Part shown: piece by piece, positions 55,672 through 64,000 of the stretch
How the letters are laid out: every line of letters starts with the position of its first letter
Position numbering within the stretch: position 1 is the first letter of the stretch
From: Candidatus Melainabacteria bacterium
GTDB taxonomy: Bacteria > Cyanobacteriota > Vampirovibrionia > LMEP-6097
DNA: 64,000 nucleotides
Assembly (NCBI GenBank): GCA_005110385.1
Contig: DUDT01000014.1
Span: 186,001 to 250,000, forward strand
Reading direction: 5' to 3'
Program-made: the position numbers and the translations under genes
The notes under the pieces: model-generated
What the model was told of the DNA's origin: nothing
Database searches by the model: none
Seen by the model: only the letters and a program-made list of their open reading frames with translations

Positions 55672-57150
55672 TTACTTAGAATATCTATGAGCTATTTCCT
55701 TTGCCACTATTTCACCAGAAATTATAGAAGGAGGAATTCCTGGACCAGGGACAGTAAGCTGCCCAGCGTAATAAAGATTATGCACTCGCTTACTCTTCAC
55801 CCTAGGCTTTAAAACTGCTGTCTGCTTAAGAGTATTAGCTAGACCATAAGCATTACCTTTAAAAGCATTATAGTCCTGAATAAAATCAGAGTGTGCATAA
55901 GTCTTTTTATAAACTATATGATCTCTTATATTCTGCTTGCAGAGTCTTTCTAGTCTATCCATAATTAAATTAAAGTAAGATTCTCTAAGAGCTTCATTAT
56001 CATTTAGCAGTCCAGACGCTACTGGCATTAATATAAATAAATTTTCATGACCTTCTGGAGCTACACTTGGGTCTGTTCTTGATGTACAGGATACATAGAA
56101 AAGAGGTCTAGTCGGCCACTGTGGTTCTTTATAAATCTCACGAGAATGTTCATCTAATGACTCATCAAAGAAAAGATTATGATGTTCTAAGGCTGGAATC
56201 TTTACATTAGTACCTAAATAATAGATAAGCCCAGATGGTGCCATAACTCTAGAATTCCAATACTCTTTAGAATAGGACTGGTATTCTTCTAGTAGTAAAT
56301 CTTTTTCAACATGAGCATAATCAGCTCCAGCTAAAACCACATCAGCATTAACTTCTAATCCTTTCACGCTAATCGTATCGACTAAACCATCTATTACATT
56401 AATTTTTTTCACTGGACTAGATGAATACATCTCTACGCCTAGGCTTTCACAGACTTTTACGAAACCTTTTATAATCTCATTCATTCCACCCATCGGATAC
56501 CAAGTCCCTAAAGCCATATCAGCATGATTCATCATGCTGTAAAGAGCTGGAGTCTCTTTAGCAGTGGCTCCTAAAAAGAGAATAGGGAATTCGACTATGC
56601 TTCTTAGCATAATATTTTTAAAATGTTTTTCACTATAAGATCTAAAGGAATTAAATAAATCACATTGAAGTAAACCGCCGATTATCTCTAAATCCATAAA
56701 TTCAAAAATACTAAGACTTGGTTGCGGAATCATTTTCCTTAGAGCTATTTCATAACGATACCGAGCTTCTTCTAAAAATTCCCTAAGCTTATCTGCTGAA
56801 CCTGTTTCATAACTCTCAAAAAGAGTGTAAATATCATCAAGATTACTAGGCAAGGAGATTTGATCATTTTCACTAAAGAAAACTTTATAAGAGGGTTCTA
56901 ATCTTTTTAATTCATAAAAATCACTGGTTTTTTGCCCAAAATCTGCGAAAAATTTATCAAATATTTCTGGCATCCAATACCAACTCGGCCCCATATCAAA
57001 TTTAAAACCATTTTCCTCTAAAATCCTTGCTCGGCCACCAAACTGTTCATTTTTCTCAAATAATTTGACGTTAAAGCCATATTTAGCAAGATAAGCAGCC
57101 GCACTTAAGCCTGCAAATCCCGAACCAATAATTACTGCTGTTTTAGACAT
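55672..57150 (-). CDS. crtI: Phytoene desaturase family protein (CrtI-like)
   Basis: FAD-dependent desaturase of carotenoid synthesis. 492 aa. The N-terminus AVIIGSGFAGLSAAAYLAKYG is the dinucleotide-binding fold, followed by GGRARILEENGFKFDMGPSWYWMP. The C-terminal signature is NLYYAGQLTVPGPGIPPSIISG. These match the bacterial CrtI/CrtN group rather than cyanobacterial CrtP/CrtQ. ATG start at 57150. It is divergent from the 57179 gene and first in a pair with crtB. Confidence 0.88.
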   Translation of the reverse strand: MSKTAVIIGSGFAGLSAAAYLAKYGFNVKLFEKNEQFGGRARILEENGFKFDMGPSWYWMPEIFDKFFADFGQKTSDFYELKRLEPSYKVFFSENDQISLPSNLDDIYTLFESYETGSADKLREFLEEARYRYEIALRKMIPQPSLSIFEFMDLEIIGGLLQCDLFNSFRSYSEKHFKNIMLRSIVEFPILFLGATAKETPALYSMMNHADMALGTWYPMGGMNEIIKGFVKVCESLGVEMYSSSPVKKINVIDGLVDTISVKGLEVNADVVLAGADYAHVEKDLLLEEYQSYSKEYWNSRVMAPSGLIYYLGTNVKIPALEHHNLFFDESLDEHSREIYKEPQWPTRPLFYVSCTSRTDPSVAPEGHENLFILMPVASGLLNDNEALRESYFNLIMDRLERLCKQNIRDHIVYKKTYAHSDFIQDYNAFKGNAYGLANTLKQTAVLKPRVKSKRVHNLYYAGQLTVPGPGIPPSIISGEIVAKEIAHRYSK

Positions 57151-57164
57151 ATTGAAGATACAGC

Positions 57165-57170
57165 TATAAT
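57165..57170 (+). promoter_or_regulatory. -10 box of the 57179 gene
   Basis: TATAAT, 8 bases before the ATG at 57179, predicting an almost leaderless message. It lies in the 28-base gap shared with the divergent crtI. Confidence 0.5.
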
Positions 57171-57178
57171 CATAACTA

Positions 57179-57622
57179 ATGAGAATTTTTATTTTTGTTT
57201 TTTTCAGTCTCTTCTTCTTTAGTTCACTATACTTTAATCATCCAGCTTATAAACTTGAAGCTGAGCTTGATGACGAAGTAGATATAAATGATCTGAACTC
57301 AGATAAAAGATATTATGAATTAGTAAATAAAAGATTTAAACCAGATCAAGATGAGTTTTACTTAGATTCTATTTATTCTTTAGGTGATAATAACTGGGCA
57401 AGTATATCTCGTTCAAAGGAGGTCAGAGCAAGTGATCTACATAGAAGTGGCTTAAGCTATACAGCAGGTAGTCCACTTAATGATTATTTAGTAATCGAAG
57501 AAATTATACCCTCAAAAAAATCAGTTATTATCCGTGATACAAGAAATGAAAAATTTTTCCAACTGAGAATGAGCTATGGCTCTGCTAAGTCAAGATTAAT
57601 TCCTATCATAAACAAGAACTGA
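57179..57622 (+). CDS. Secreted or anchored hypothetical protein
   Basis: 147 aa. The first 22 residues (MRIFIFVFFSLFFFSSLYFNHP) form a signal peptide or membrane anchor. The mature part is acidic at first (ELDDEVDINDLNSDK), then forms a small beta-rich domain ending RDTRNEKFFQLRMSYG, similar in style to bacterial SH3-like or pilus-assembly (PilP-like) beta domains; this is only a resemblance. The 3' end overlaps the convergent gene by 27 bases. Confidence 0.7.
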   Translation: MRIFIFVFFSLFFFSSLYFNHPAYKLEAELDDEVDINDLNSDKRYYELVNKRFKPDQDEFYLDSIYSLGDNNWASISRSKEVRASDLHRSGLSYTAGSPLNDYLVIEEIIPSKKSVIIRDTRNEKFFQLRMSYGSAKSRLIPIINKN

Positions 57623-58753
57623 AGTGATTCTATATTTACCTAATTTTTTAGAATTGGTAAAAACTGCTAGGTAATAGGTTCCAGCCGCTACTCTTCTTTC
57701 TATATTAAAATTCAAAGGAGCTAAATCTGCCTGTAACTCACGACCCTGATAATTATACAGACGTCCTTGTATTGATAGTAAAGTCTTATCCCGTGTCTTA
57801 GATGGTCTTGCCATTAAAAACAGCTCACCTGGCTTATCGACTGTGATTTTAATAATATCTACATCACCGAGATAATTAATGCTGGACTTTATAGATTTTT
57901 TATAAGTATTTTTCTGAGGATTCCTTATGGTAATAATTTCTTTTCCCGTAAAATTAATGATTGAGTCAGAGTCTTCATCAACAATGGCTCCCGTATGTAT
58001 AATGGATAGGGTGTAATTTGCAGAAATTTGCTCTTCACCCTGAATTACTATAATATACTTCCCGGCAGCTAAGTCATGAAGATATTGCTTAGCAGCAGAA
58101 GCATCAGCTTCTTGAATTAAATTATAATTTATGTCATAAAGACTGAATTTAATAGGAAAACTAGAAGCTTCAAGTGAAAAGTTTATTTTACCTTCTTGTT
58201 TTAAATCAAAACTAAAATAATCTGCATCACCATAATAGTTAATAGTCTTGTTGACAATCACACTTGGGCTAACCTGTGGATTGAGCGTAACAACTGAGCT
58301 CGGATTTATATTATTAGCGACATCGTCACTGAGTGTTCCTAAGGCTCGAGTAGTAACTTTAAGTGTATAAAAACTATCTATATCACTACGGTTATCTAAC
58401 ACAATAAAATAAGTCCCTGCGCTAAGTTCATAAACTATATGAGAATTAGCTTTCGCACCATTATTATTATCAAAAGCTAGTAATTTTTCATTCTGGGTAT
58501 ACAGCTTCAAATAAGGATCTACATCTCCGGAGGTTTCTATATCAAGGTAAGAATTGCTAGGTATAACGACTCTGTAAACATCAATATCATCAGCTACTTC
58601 AAATAAGCCTTGAACCTGAAAGCTAGACTGTAGATTAAAATTAAAATCCACTTTACTATTAGGAGCTATATAATCTGGCTGATCCAGAGCGGCAAAAGAC
58701 GTCCCACAACTAAGAAGAAAAAATAAAAATAGAGTAAAAAATCTTACTCTCAT
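57596..58753 (-). CDS. Exported protein with repeated PPC domains
   Basis: 385 aa. Signal peptide MRVRFFTLFLFFLLSCGTSFAA; LLSC is also a possible lipobox. The mature protein has three tandem units of the bacterial pre-peptidase C-terminal (PPC) fold: each has a D..Y/F-x-F/V start, a DPYLKLYTQNEKLLAFDNN-like strand pair and AGTYFIVL or AGKYIIVI at the end (visible near residues 105, 215 and 350). No protease domain is present. PPC domains act as secretion or binding modules on the cell surface. Confidence 0.8.
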   Translation of the reverse strand: MRVRFFTLFLFFLLSCGTSFAALDQPDYIAPNSKVDFNFNLQSSFQVQGLFEVADDIDVYRVVIPSNSYLDIETSGDVDPYLKLYTQNEKLLAFDNNNGAKANSHIVYELSAGTYFIVLDNRSDIDSFYTLKVTTRALGTLSDDVANNINPSSVVTLNPQVSPSVIVNKTINYYGDADYFSFDLKQEGKINFSLEASSFPIKFSLYDINYNLIQEADASAAKQYLHDLAAGKYIIVIQGEEQISANYTLSIIHTGAIVDEDSDSIINFTGKEIITIRNPQKNTYKKSIKSSINYLGDVDIIKITVDKPGELFLMARPSKTRDKTLLSIQGRLYNYQGRELQADLAPLNFNIERRVAAGTYYLAVFTNSKKLGKYRITSVLVYDRN

Positions 58754-58793
58754 GCAAGTTAAGTCTAGTATATCAAAATTATAATTTTGTTAA

Positions 58794-58841
58794 GGGCGTG
58801 TAGAGAAACTCCAATTTCTGCGTTTTCATCGTCCTAATGAC
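58794..58841 (-). repeat. Half-copy of palindromic repeat forming the 3' end of the O-antigen-ligase gene
   Basis: The minus strand reads cgtcattaggacgatgaaaa, cgcagaaattggagtttctc, tacacgccc. The outer end is the copy-A type. In the host reading frame CAT-GAG of other copies has become CAT-TAG, which is the stop codon of the upstream gene. Confidence 0.85.
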
Positions 58842-60444
58842 GCTTCTGTATAATCTCCACATAAGGCAATGGTAAGTATAATTTCTCCCCACTACGATAA
58901 AAAGCCTTAATTCTCGAATCACCCGATTTCCCGCCTATAACTTTGTACGATGGTAGTGAGGGATCGCTTAAAAAAGTCTCTAGATGAGGGTCTATCTTTA
59001 AAGCTTTTATATAATGTGCTTTGGCTTTCTTAGAGTCTTGGTTCTGATAAATTAAAGAACTAATTAAAAACCAGTAAGCATCATTACCAGTGTATTTTAA
59101 GGCAAAATCTACAGATTCCCTTGCTTCTTTTAAATGCATATTACTTAATTGTGCGGCAGCCAACGCACCTCGAATATAAGGCACTGCTGGAGCTAACTCT
59201 ACAGCTTTTAGTAAATCCTGTTCACTATTTAGTAAATCTGATTCTATGGTTTTTACACCACGCATAAGAAAATATAGAGGATGCTTAGTATCTATATTTA
59301 TTGCTTTATCTAAATCGCCTTGGTCGTAATAATAATGCCCCACAGCACTTGGTACTAAAATTATTAAACTTAAAAATAAAAAACTTATCTGGGCTGGTTT
59401 TCGTAAATAAAAAGGTAATTTTTTAAAAATACTTTCAAAAAACATATTATCAGATTTAGGTAAATAACACAGGGGCATTATGATTAGCCCCATAAGCAGA
59501 AATTGATTAAATGACTGTAAGTTGCTATCAGCAGCACCAATCAAAGCTAGGCAGGGTAAGGCTTGCGGTGCTTTAACTGCTACTAGATAAAATAGAGCTG
59601 TTACTAATATTAAACCTACTAAGCCAAGCTCAAAAGCATAGTGGATAAAAAGATTGTGCCCGTGATTTACTTGCTCATTAGCATGAGCGCCTAAGACTTT
59701 TTCCAAATGACGATATACAGGAAAATCTAAAACAAAAGTTCCGAAACCATGACCGAATAAAGGTTTTTTCAAAAAACCATGGAAAGCTCCCTCCCAGATT
59801 AATATACGTGGTTGAATAGATTTTTCAATAAAGTGAATTAACTTTTCTTTAAATACGAAACTTAACCCAACTAAAATAAAAGCTAAAATATAAATCAACC
59901 TAGAACGCAAATATACTCTAAAGCTCAATACCTGAGCTAAAAAAGTTATTTTTTTATTTAAAAAGAAAAGCATGATAAGAAAACTTAAGTAAATAAAAGT
60001 ACCTAAGCGCACGCCCAAAAATTTTCTTTTCAACTTAGGTACCAGACTATCATCATCTCTAAGGTAAATAACGAGGAATACAGGTACCCACATCAGTAAG
60101 CTTCCAAGCTCTGAAAGTGAGAATTTGAAAAAATCACAGATACTTAAAGCGATAAAAACTACTAATAATATTCTGAAACGCTTTCTCGTATCTAAATCTA
60201 ACCAAAATTTAGATGCACCAAAAATTAAACAAGCAGAGGAGATTAATAAATACTCTAAGCTCAATCTAGAATTAGCTGCAAATAAGTAAGTAATTAATAA
60301 TAAAAACCAGATTAGATAATATTGAGAAATTTTAGAAACTTGAATAAGTGTAAAAATACAAGTTAAGGCATGCGTGAACCAGATACTCATCGCAATTGGT
60401 GAACCGATAACAAAAATCAATAAAAAGATTCCTAAACTCAGCAT
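58834..60444 (-). CDS. O-antigen ligase/polymerase-like membrane protein with TPR tail
   Basis: 536 aa. About 10-12 membrane helices cover residues 1-380. The Wzy_C/WaaL motif is visible in the periplasmic loop: WEGAFHGFLKKPLFGHGFG followed by VNHGHNLFIHYAFELG (the conserved HN and G). The last 150 residues are TPR-like helices (YWFLISSLIYQNQDSKKAKAHYIKALKIDP). Such proteins join or polymerise surface glycans, which fits wecB and murG nearby. It starts 3 bases after the 60448-61116 gene. The stop codon lies inside a repeat copy. Confidence 0.82.
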   Translation of the reverse strand: MLSLGIFLLIFVIGSPIAMSIWFTHALTCIFTLIQVSKISQYYLIWFLLLITYLFAANSRLSLEYLLISSACLIFGASKFWLDLDTRKRFRILLVVFIALSICDFFKFSLSELGSLLMWVPVFLVIYLRDDDSLVPKLKRKFLGVRLGTFIYLSFLIMLFFLNKKITFLAQVLSFRVYLRSRLIYILAFILVGLSFVFKEKLIHFIEKSIQPRILIWEGAFHGFLKKPLFGHGFGTFVLDFPVYRHLEKVLGAHANEQVNHGHNLFIHYAFELGLVGLILVTALFYLVAVKAPQALPCLALIGAADSNLQSFNQFLLMGLIIMPLCYLPKSDNMFFESIFKKLPFYLRKPAQISFLFLSLIILVPSAVGHYYYDQGDLDKAINIDTKHPLYFLMRGVKTIESDLLNSEQDLLKAVELAPAVPYIRGALAAAQLSNMHLKEARESVDFALKYTGNDAYWFLISSLIYQNQDSKKAKAHYIKALKIDPHLETFLSDPSLPSYKVIGGKSGDSRIKAFYRSGEKLYLPLPYVEIIQKRH

Positions 60445-60447
60445 CTG

Positions 60448-61116
60448 CTAGTCAGCGGCAGTATCTTGTGTAAATTTAATAGTGAATCTTCCTCTAGCTA
60501 AATTGGCTTTAGTCCCTAAACCCTCTTCATTTAGAACTCTAATTAAATCACCTTTTACTGTAACAACATTAGGAGTACGAAGAGTTCTTACCGCTCCTAC
60601 CCTAGATGTTTTAAACTTAAGAGTTACATCTTCTATACTCTCTATACTTTCTACACTTTTCTTGACTTTGAGTCCCTTCGCTTTTAAAGCTTCGACTACA
60701 GAGCTAGAAAATGCTCCTACTATTGAATCAAGAGATTTAAGATTTACTGTTATTTTTTTCTGTCCTTTAGCAAACTCTGTATTAAAGAGGTTCTGAACGG
60801 CATCTGTTAGTATCCCAGATAACAAGAAAGAATATTTTTTCTCTTCATCCGTGTCCTCTTCAAGAGTTATAGCCTCGCCAGATTCTCCAACTACGCTAGC
60901 TTCTAAGCTAACTAATTTAGAAGGCTTAGGATTTTTATCGTTTCCTTTATAAAAAGCATCTACTCGTGGTGATATTTCTTTATTAAATGGCGTTAAAGTA
61001 AATTTTGCATCCGCTTGAAAAGTATCAGCTGGTAATGATAAAGCATTAACCGGTGTTAAACTAATCCAAAACGATAAAATCAGTATTAATGAAAATTTTA
61101 AAATCCCTCTAAACAT
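60448..61116 (-). CDS. Secreted hypothetical protein
   Basis: 222 aa. Signal peptide MFRGILKFSLILILSFWISLTPVNA. The mature part looks like a lipid-binding-type alpha/beta fold (repeated long strands such as KKITVNLKSLDSI, DVTLKFKTSRV, RGRFTIKFTQD) and has a weak likeness to DUF2993-type periplasmic proteins. GGGAG lies 7 bases before the ATG. It is upstream of the O-antigen-ligase-like gene with a 3-base gap, so probably in the same operon. Confidence 0.7.
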   Translation of the reverse strand: MFRGILKFSLILILSFWISLTPVNALSLPADTFQADAKFTLTPFNKEISPRVDAFYKGNDKNPKPSKLVSLEASVVGESGEAITLEEDTDEEKKYSFLLSGILTDAVQNLFNTEFAKGQKKITVNLKSLDSIVGAFSSSVVEALKAKGLKVKKSVESIESIEDVTLKFKTSRVGAVRTLRTPNVVTVKGDLIRVLNEEGLGTKANLARGRFTIKFTQDTAAD

Positions 61117-61304
61117 AATAAGTCTCCCATGATTTTTTACCCATCTAGATGAAAAGATTTATTAAAAAAACTTTACATTTAAACGCTACAGAAGTAGGAC
61201 TAAGCCCAGCAAAGCTTTAAGCTATTTAATAAAAGTTTAATTTATGAAAAGATCAGCTTAAAGGATTAACCTAAAGATTAAGCACAGAGATGCTGAGTGG
61301 GGCA

Positions 61305-62993
61305 TTAATCTTGATTCGGAACACGTAATACTGCTCCAGTGTCAGCGCTAGTTACGAAATACGTATAACGTGCAAGCCAACCGTGCTTGATTTTAGCTTC
61401 AAAAGGTAATTTCGCTGCAAGTCTCTTAGAAATCTCTTCATCAGATAGTCTTACACTAATGCTTTGTTTAGGAATATCTATATCAATAATATCGCCATTC
61501 TGAATAATACCAATAGGACCACCAGAAGCAGCTTCTGGTGATATGTGCCCGATACAAGCTCCTCTAGTCGCACCACTGAAGCGTCCATCAGTTATTAATG
61601 CTACTTTCCCGCCTAAACCAGCTCCCATAATCGCACTAGTCGGAGCTAACATCTCTGGCATACCAGGTCCGCCTTTTGGTCCTTCATAGATAATGACAAC
61701 TACATCGCCCTCGACTATTTGATTTGCGTATATGGCTTTTAAACATTCATCTTGAGAGGTAAAGACTTTCGCTGGCCCACTGTGTACCAGCATCTCAGCT
61801 ACTACACCTGCGGATTTAACGACTCCACCAGCTGGAGCGATATTACCAAATAAAGCGACTAAGCCACCAGTCTGTGAATAAGGGTTATCTAATCTGCGAA
61901 TAATTCTTTCATCGAGAATGTCAGCAGTGGCTATATTTTCACCAAGAGTTTTTAAGGTAACAGTCGGTTTATCTAGATTTAATAAGCCTGGACGCTTAGC
62001 AAGCTCACTTAAGATAGCTGAAACGCCGCCTGCACGGTGTACATCTGCCATATGAATGTCTGGTGAACTAGGACTTACTTTACAGATATACGGTGTGCGA
62101 GCTGCTATAGTATTTAACCTTTCTATAGGATAGTCGAATCCCGCTTCTTGAGCTATCGCTAAGGTATGTAAAACTGTATTAGAAGAGCCTCCCATAGCTA
62201 CATCTAGAGTGAAAGCATTATCTATACTATCCATAGTGATAATATCTCTAGGCTTTAAATCTGCTTTAAAAATTTCCAGAATTTGGCGAGCAGCACTGCG
62301 AGCTAATTCTAAGCGTCCATTATCTGTCGCTAATATAGAACCATTTCCAGGTAATGCCATGCCGATAGCTTCTAAAAGACAGTTCATGCTATTAGCAGTA
62401 AACATCCCAGAACAACTGCCACAAGTCGGACAGGCATTGTCTTCTATCTCTTTAAGTTTTGTTGCGTCGATATCACCTTTCGCGTAGGCACCTACAGCCT
62501 CAAAAGCAGAAACTAAATCGACTTTAGTACCATCACTAAGAGTGCCAGCTTCCATAGGGCCACCCGAAACAAAAATGGTAGGAATATTTACCCGAGCGGC
62601 TCCTAGCATCATACCAGGGACTATTTTATCGCAGTTCATTATACAGACTAAAGCATCCAGCCTATGAGCTTCCACCACTGTCTCTAAGCAGTCTGCTATC
62701 AACTCACGGCTAGCAAGACTGTAACGCATACCGATATGCCCCATCGCAATACCATCATCTACGCCAATAGTATTAAACTCAAAAGGCACACCACCAGCCT
62801 TGCGAATCTCTTCTTTAACAACTCTACCGAATTCTTGAAGATGTACATGCCCTGGAATCAAGTCTATATAACTATTACAGACGCCTATGAAAGGTTTATT
62901 AAAATCACTATCGTCTTTAATTACTCCAGTAGCCTTAAGAAGACTTCTGTGTGGAGTTTTATCAAAACCTTTTTTAATTAGATCGCTGCGCAT
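61305..62993 (-). CDS. ilvD: Dihydroxy-acid dehydratase
   Basis: Fe-S enzyme of branched-chain amino acid synthesis, forming 2-oxo acids from dihydroxy acids. 562 aa. Cluster and active-site motifs: [24 protein letters not shown] and [18 protein letters not shown]; the C-terminus has [12 protein letters not shown] and [16 protein letters not shown] at 62993, with TAAAAT ending 7 bases upstream, so the mRNA is probably leaderless. No other ilv gene is in the window. Confidence 0.97.
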   Translation of the reverse strand: MRSDLIKKGFDKTPHRSLLKATGVIKDDSDFNKPFIGVCNSYIDLIPGHVHLQEFGRVVKEEIRKAGGVPFEFNTIGVDDGIAMGHIGMRYSLASRELIADCLETVVEAHRLDALVCIMNCDKIVPGMMLGAARVNIPTIFVSGGPMEAGTLSDGTKVDLVSAFEAVGAYAKGDIDATKLKEIEDNACPTCGSCSGMFTANSMNCLLEAIGMALPGNGSILATDNGRLELARSAARQILEIFKADLKPRDIITMDSIDNAFTLDVAMGGSSNTVLHTLAIAQEAGFDYPIERLNTIAARTPYICKVSPSSPDIHMADVHRAGGVSAILSELAKRPGLLNLDKPTVTLKTLGENIATADILDERIIRRLDNPYSQTGGLVALFGNIAPAGGVVKSAGVVAEMLVHSGPAKVFTSQDECLKAIYANQIVEGDVVVIIYEGPKGGPGMPEMLAPTSAIMGAGLGGKVALITDGRFSGATRGACIGHISPEAASGGPIGIIQNGDIIDIDIPKQSISVRLSDEEISKRLAAKLPFEAKIKHGWLARYTYFVTSADTGAVLRVPNQD

Positions 62994-63140
62994 AACTATG
63001 ATTTTACAAAATATATGAAAAGAATCTCATAATATCTGCTTCTAGTATTAAAAAAAGTTACTAATAGATGCTGACTATCTTTAGTGAATTTGTTAGGATT
63101 TATGAGGTAGTGGAAGCTGATTCGCTGTAGTTTTGGTAGT

Positions 63141-63524
63141 ATGTTAATTTTCGATAGTTCTGAAGGAGAAAGTGGATCATCACAGTCTGTAGGAGGAAGT
63201 CTAGGACCAGTACAGTCTGTAGTAGGAGGAAGTCCAGCATCAGTAAAGCCTGCAGCACGAATAATTCCAATATCAACGCCTGCAAATACTATTAGCCCCT
63301 ATAGAATTCCTAAAAGCTTACTGCAGCAAGCGATGGGTGCACCTGGGAGGGTCGCAAACAGTATGAAAGGTGTACCTGATAGGGTCACAGCTAGACTTCT
63401 TTCAAATGTTCCTCTTACTGTAATATATCCTACAGTAAACGCCGCGAGGGACACAGGTAAGCGCTTACTGTTCTTTTTCTCACTTGAGCTGCTCTCAAAA
63501 ATACTCTCCAAAATACGAAACTAA
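63141..63524 (+). CDS. Hypothetical Ser/Gly/Pro-rich protein
   Basis: 127 aa if the ATG at 63141 is used. The first 60 residues are low complexity with a repeated unit (SVGGSLGPVQSVVGGSP). The middle is basic (SMKGVPDRVTARLL) and the end is helical (LFFFSLELLSKILSKIR). The internal near-repeat in DNA (acagtctgtag twice, 63182-63216) explains the N-terminus. No family; this may or may not be a real gene. Confidence 0.4.
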   Translation: MLIFDSSEGESGSSQSVGGSLGPVQSVVGGSPASVKPAARIIPISTPANTISPYRIPKSLLQQAMGAPGRVANSMKGVPDRVTARLLSNVPLTVIYPTVNAARDTGKRLLFFFSLELLSKILSKIRN

Positions 63525-63602
63525 ATTTAGAAAGCTTAGGCTTCATAATCAAGATGATAGATTATACTCTAGCGCCACTAGTACTTACTGGGGCTTTACT
63601 TA

Positions 63603-64000
63603 TTAACAAGGCTCAACAAGGGAGAGATACAGCTCATCTAACTGCTCCTGATCTACGTGCGAAGGGGCCGAAGTAAGCTGACAGAAAGCTGACTGATTTT
63701 TAGGGAAAGCGATAACGTCTCTAATGCTATCCGTATTAGAAAGTAGCATAATAAACCTATCTAAACCTAAAGCTATGCCACCGTGTGGAGGAGCGCCTAA
63801 TTCTAAAGCCTCTAATAAAAAGCCGAAACGCTCTTGAGCCGTTTCATCATCTATGTTTAAAGCTTTAAAAATTTTCTCTTGGACTTTTTTATTATGAACC
63901 CTTATAGACCCGCCCCCGAGCTCTATTCCGTTGAAAACTATGTCATAGGCATAAGTCTTAACAGCGGCTGGATCAGTCTCTAATTTATCAACGTCTTGAT
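63603..64000 (-). CDS. aspS: Aspartyl-tRNA synthetase, C-terminal part (runs off the window)
   Basis: The minus-strand frame open from 64000 ends TAA at 63603-63605. The 130-odd residues read [10 protein letters not shown]...[19 protein letters not shown], then [31 protein letters not shown], the class II motif 3 of AspRS, and finish with the family-typical [28 protein letters not shown]. The N-terminal anticodon-binding and bacterial insertion domains lie beyond the window. Confidence 0.93.
   Translation of the reverse strand, partial: QDVDKLETDPAAVKTYAYDIVFNGIELGGGSIRVHNKKVQEKIFKALNIDDETAQERFGFLLEALELGAPPHGGIALGLDRFIMLLSNTDSIRDVIAFPKNQSAFCQLTSAPSHVDQEQLDELYLSLVEPC

Noticed and set aside
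63554-63676. 40-codon plus-strand frame with an ATG near the window end
   Set aside because: Most of it is antisense to the 3' end of aspS, whose protein matches its family down to the stop; the short frame is probably a shadow.

Overview
This is a low-GC chromosomal window from a free-standing diderm bacterium. An outer membrane is indicated by an LptD-like protein, an MlaE permease, MurA/MurG, an O-antigen-ligase-like protein and several signal-peptide proteins. The efp-accB pair, the cyanobacterial style of EF-P and TypA, the LptD-like family, a stand-alone group-3 sigma factor and the absence of photosynthesis genes best fit a non-photosynthetic relative of Cyanobacteria (Vampirovibrionophyceae/Melainabacteria). 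This placement is an inference from gene content and needs a tree.

Layout. 1-5783: a partial lipoprotein-like gene, a frameshifted coiled-coil gene, typA and a large unknown protein with nuclease-like motifs. 5749-11563 (minus): a tight run thyX, Ca2+/cation antiporter, atpB, metal-type permease with a His-rich loop, ligA. 11625-11820: an orphan 5S rRNA with its own promoter and terminator. 11948-18814: pnp, rpsO, hemN, murA, glyA. 18951-24024: a coiled-coil protein, a small secreted Ala/Lys/Pro-rich protein, a Na/Pi symporter, a gene with a probable 5' frameshift and a Fic protein. 24082-24508: tRNA-Asp with duplicated pieces of its 3' end and a palindromic repeat. 24607-36351: a secreted protein, efp-accB-rnc-argB, dciA-like/recF, an lptD-like gene, mlaE-rsmG, pyrC and a small LuxR-type regulator. 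36348-49971: argS, an ApaG+YccV fusion, glmU, murG, a desaturase, gyrB, an archaeal/eukaryal-type proS and a SigB/F-type sigma factor. 50118-64000: fabH, wecB, a MalK/UgpC-type ATPase, a PxpA-like gene, crtB/crtI, PPC-domain and O-antigen-ligase proteins, ilvD and the 3' end of aspS.

The genes are mostly housekeeping: envelope precursors (murA, murG, glmU, wecB), translation (efp, tRNA synthetases, rpsO), RNA decay (pnp, rnc), replication and repair (ligA, recF, gyrB, helicase-loader candidate) and biosynthesis (argB, ilvD, pyrC, thyX, glyA, fabH).

The most unusual signal is an interspersed palindromic repeat of about 121 bp. Two full intergenic copies have terminal inverted repeats whose sequences differ between copies but stay self-complementary. 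A half-element of about 48 nt lies in frame, always in the same reading frame, inside ligA, argS, murG, wecB and an ABC ATPase, and at the 3' ends of two more genes. The encoded peptide is roughly DHExxENAE(I/N)GV. This resembles Rickettsia palindromic elements but in what looks like an unrelated lineage. A second pattern is an extended -10 box (TGnTANAAT) placed 6-12 nt before many start codons, which predicts widespread leaderless or near-leaderless mRNAs; the 5S rRNA promoter calibrates the spacing.
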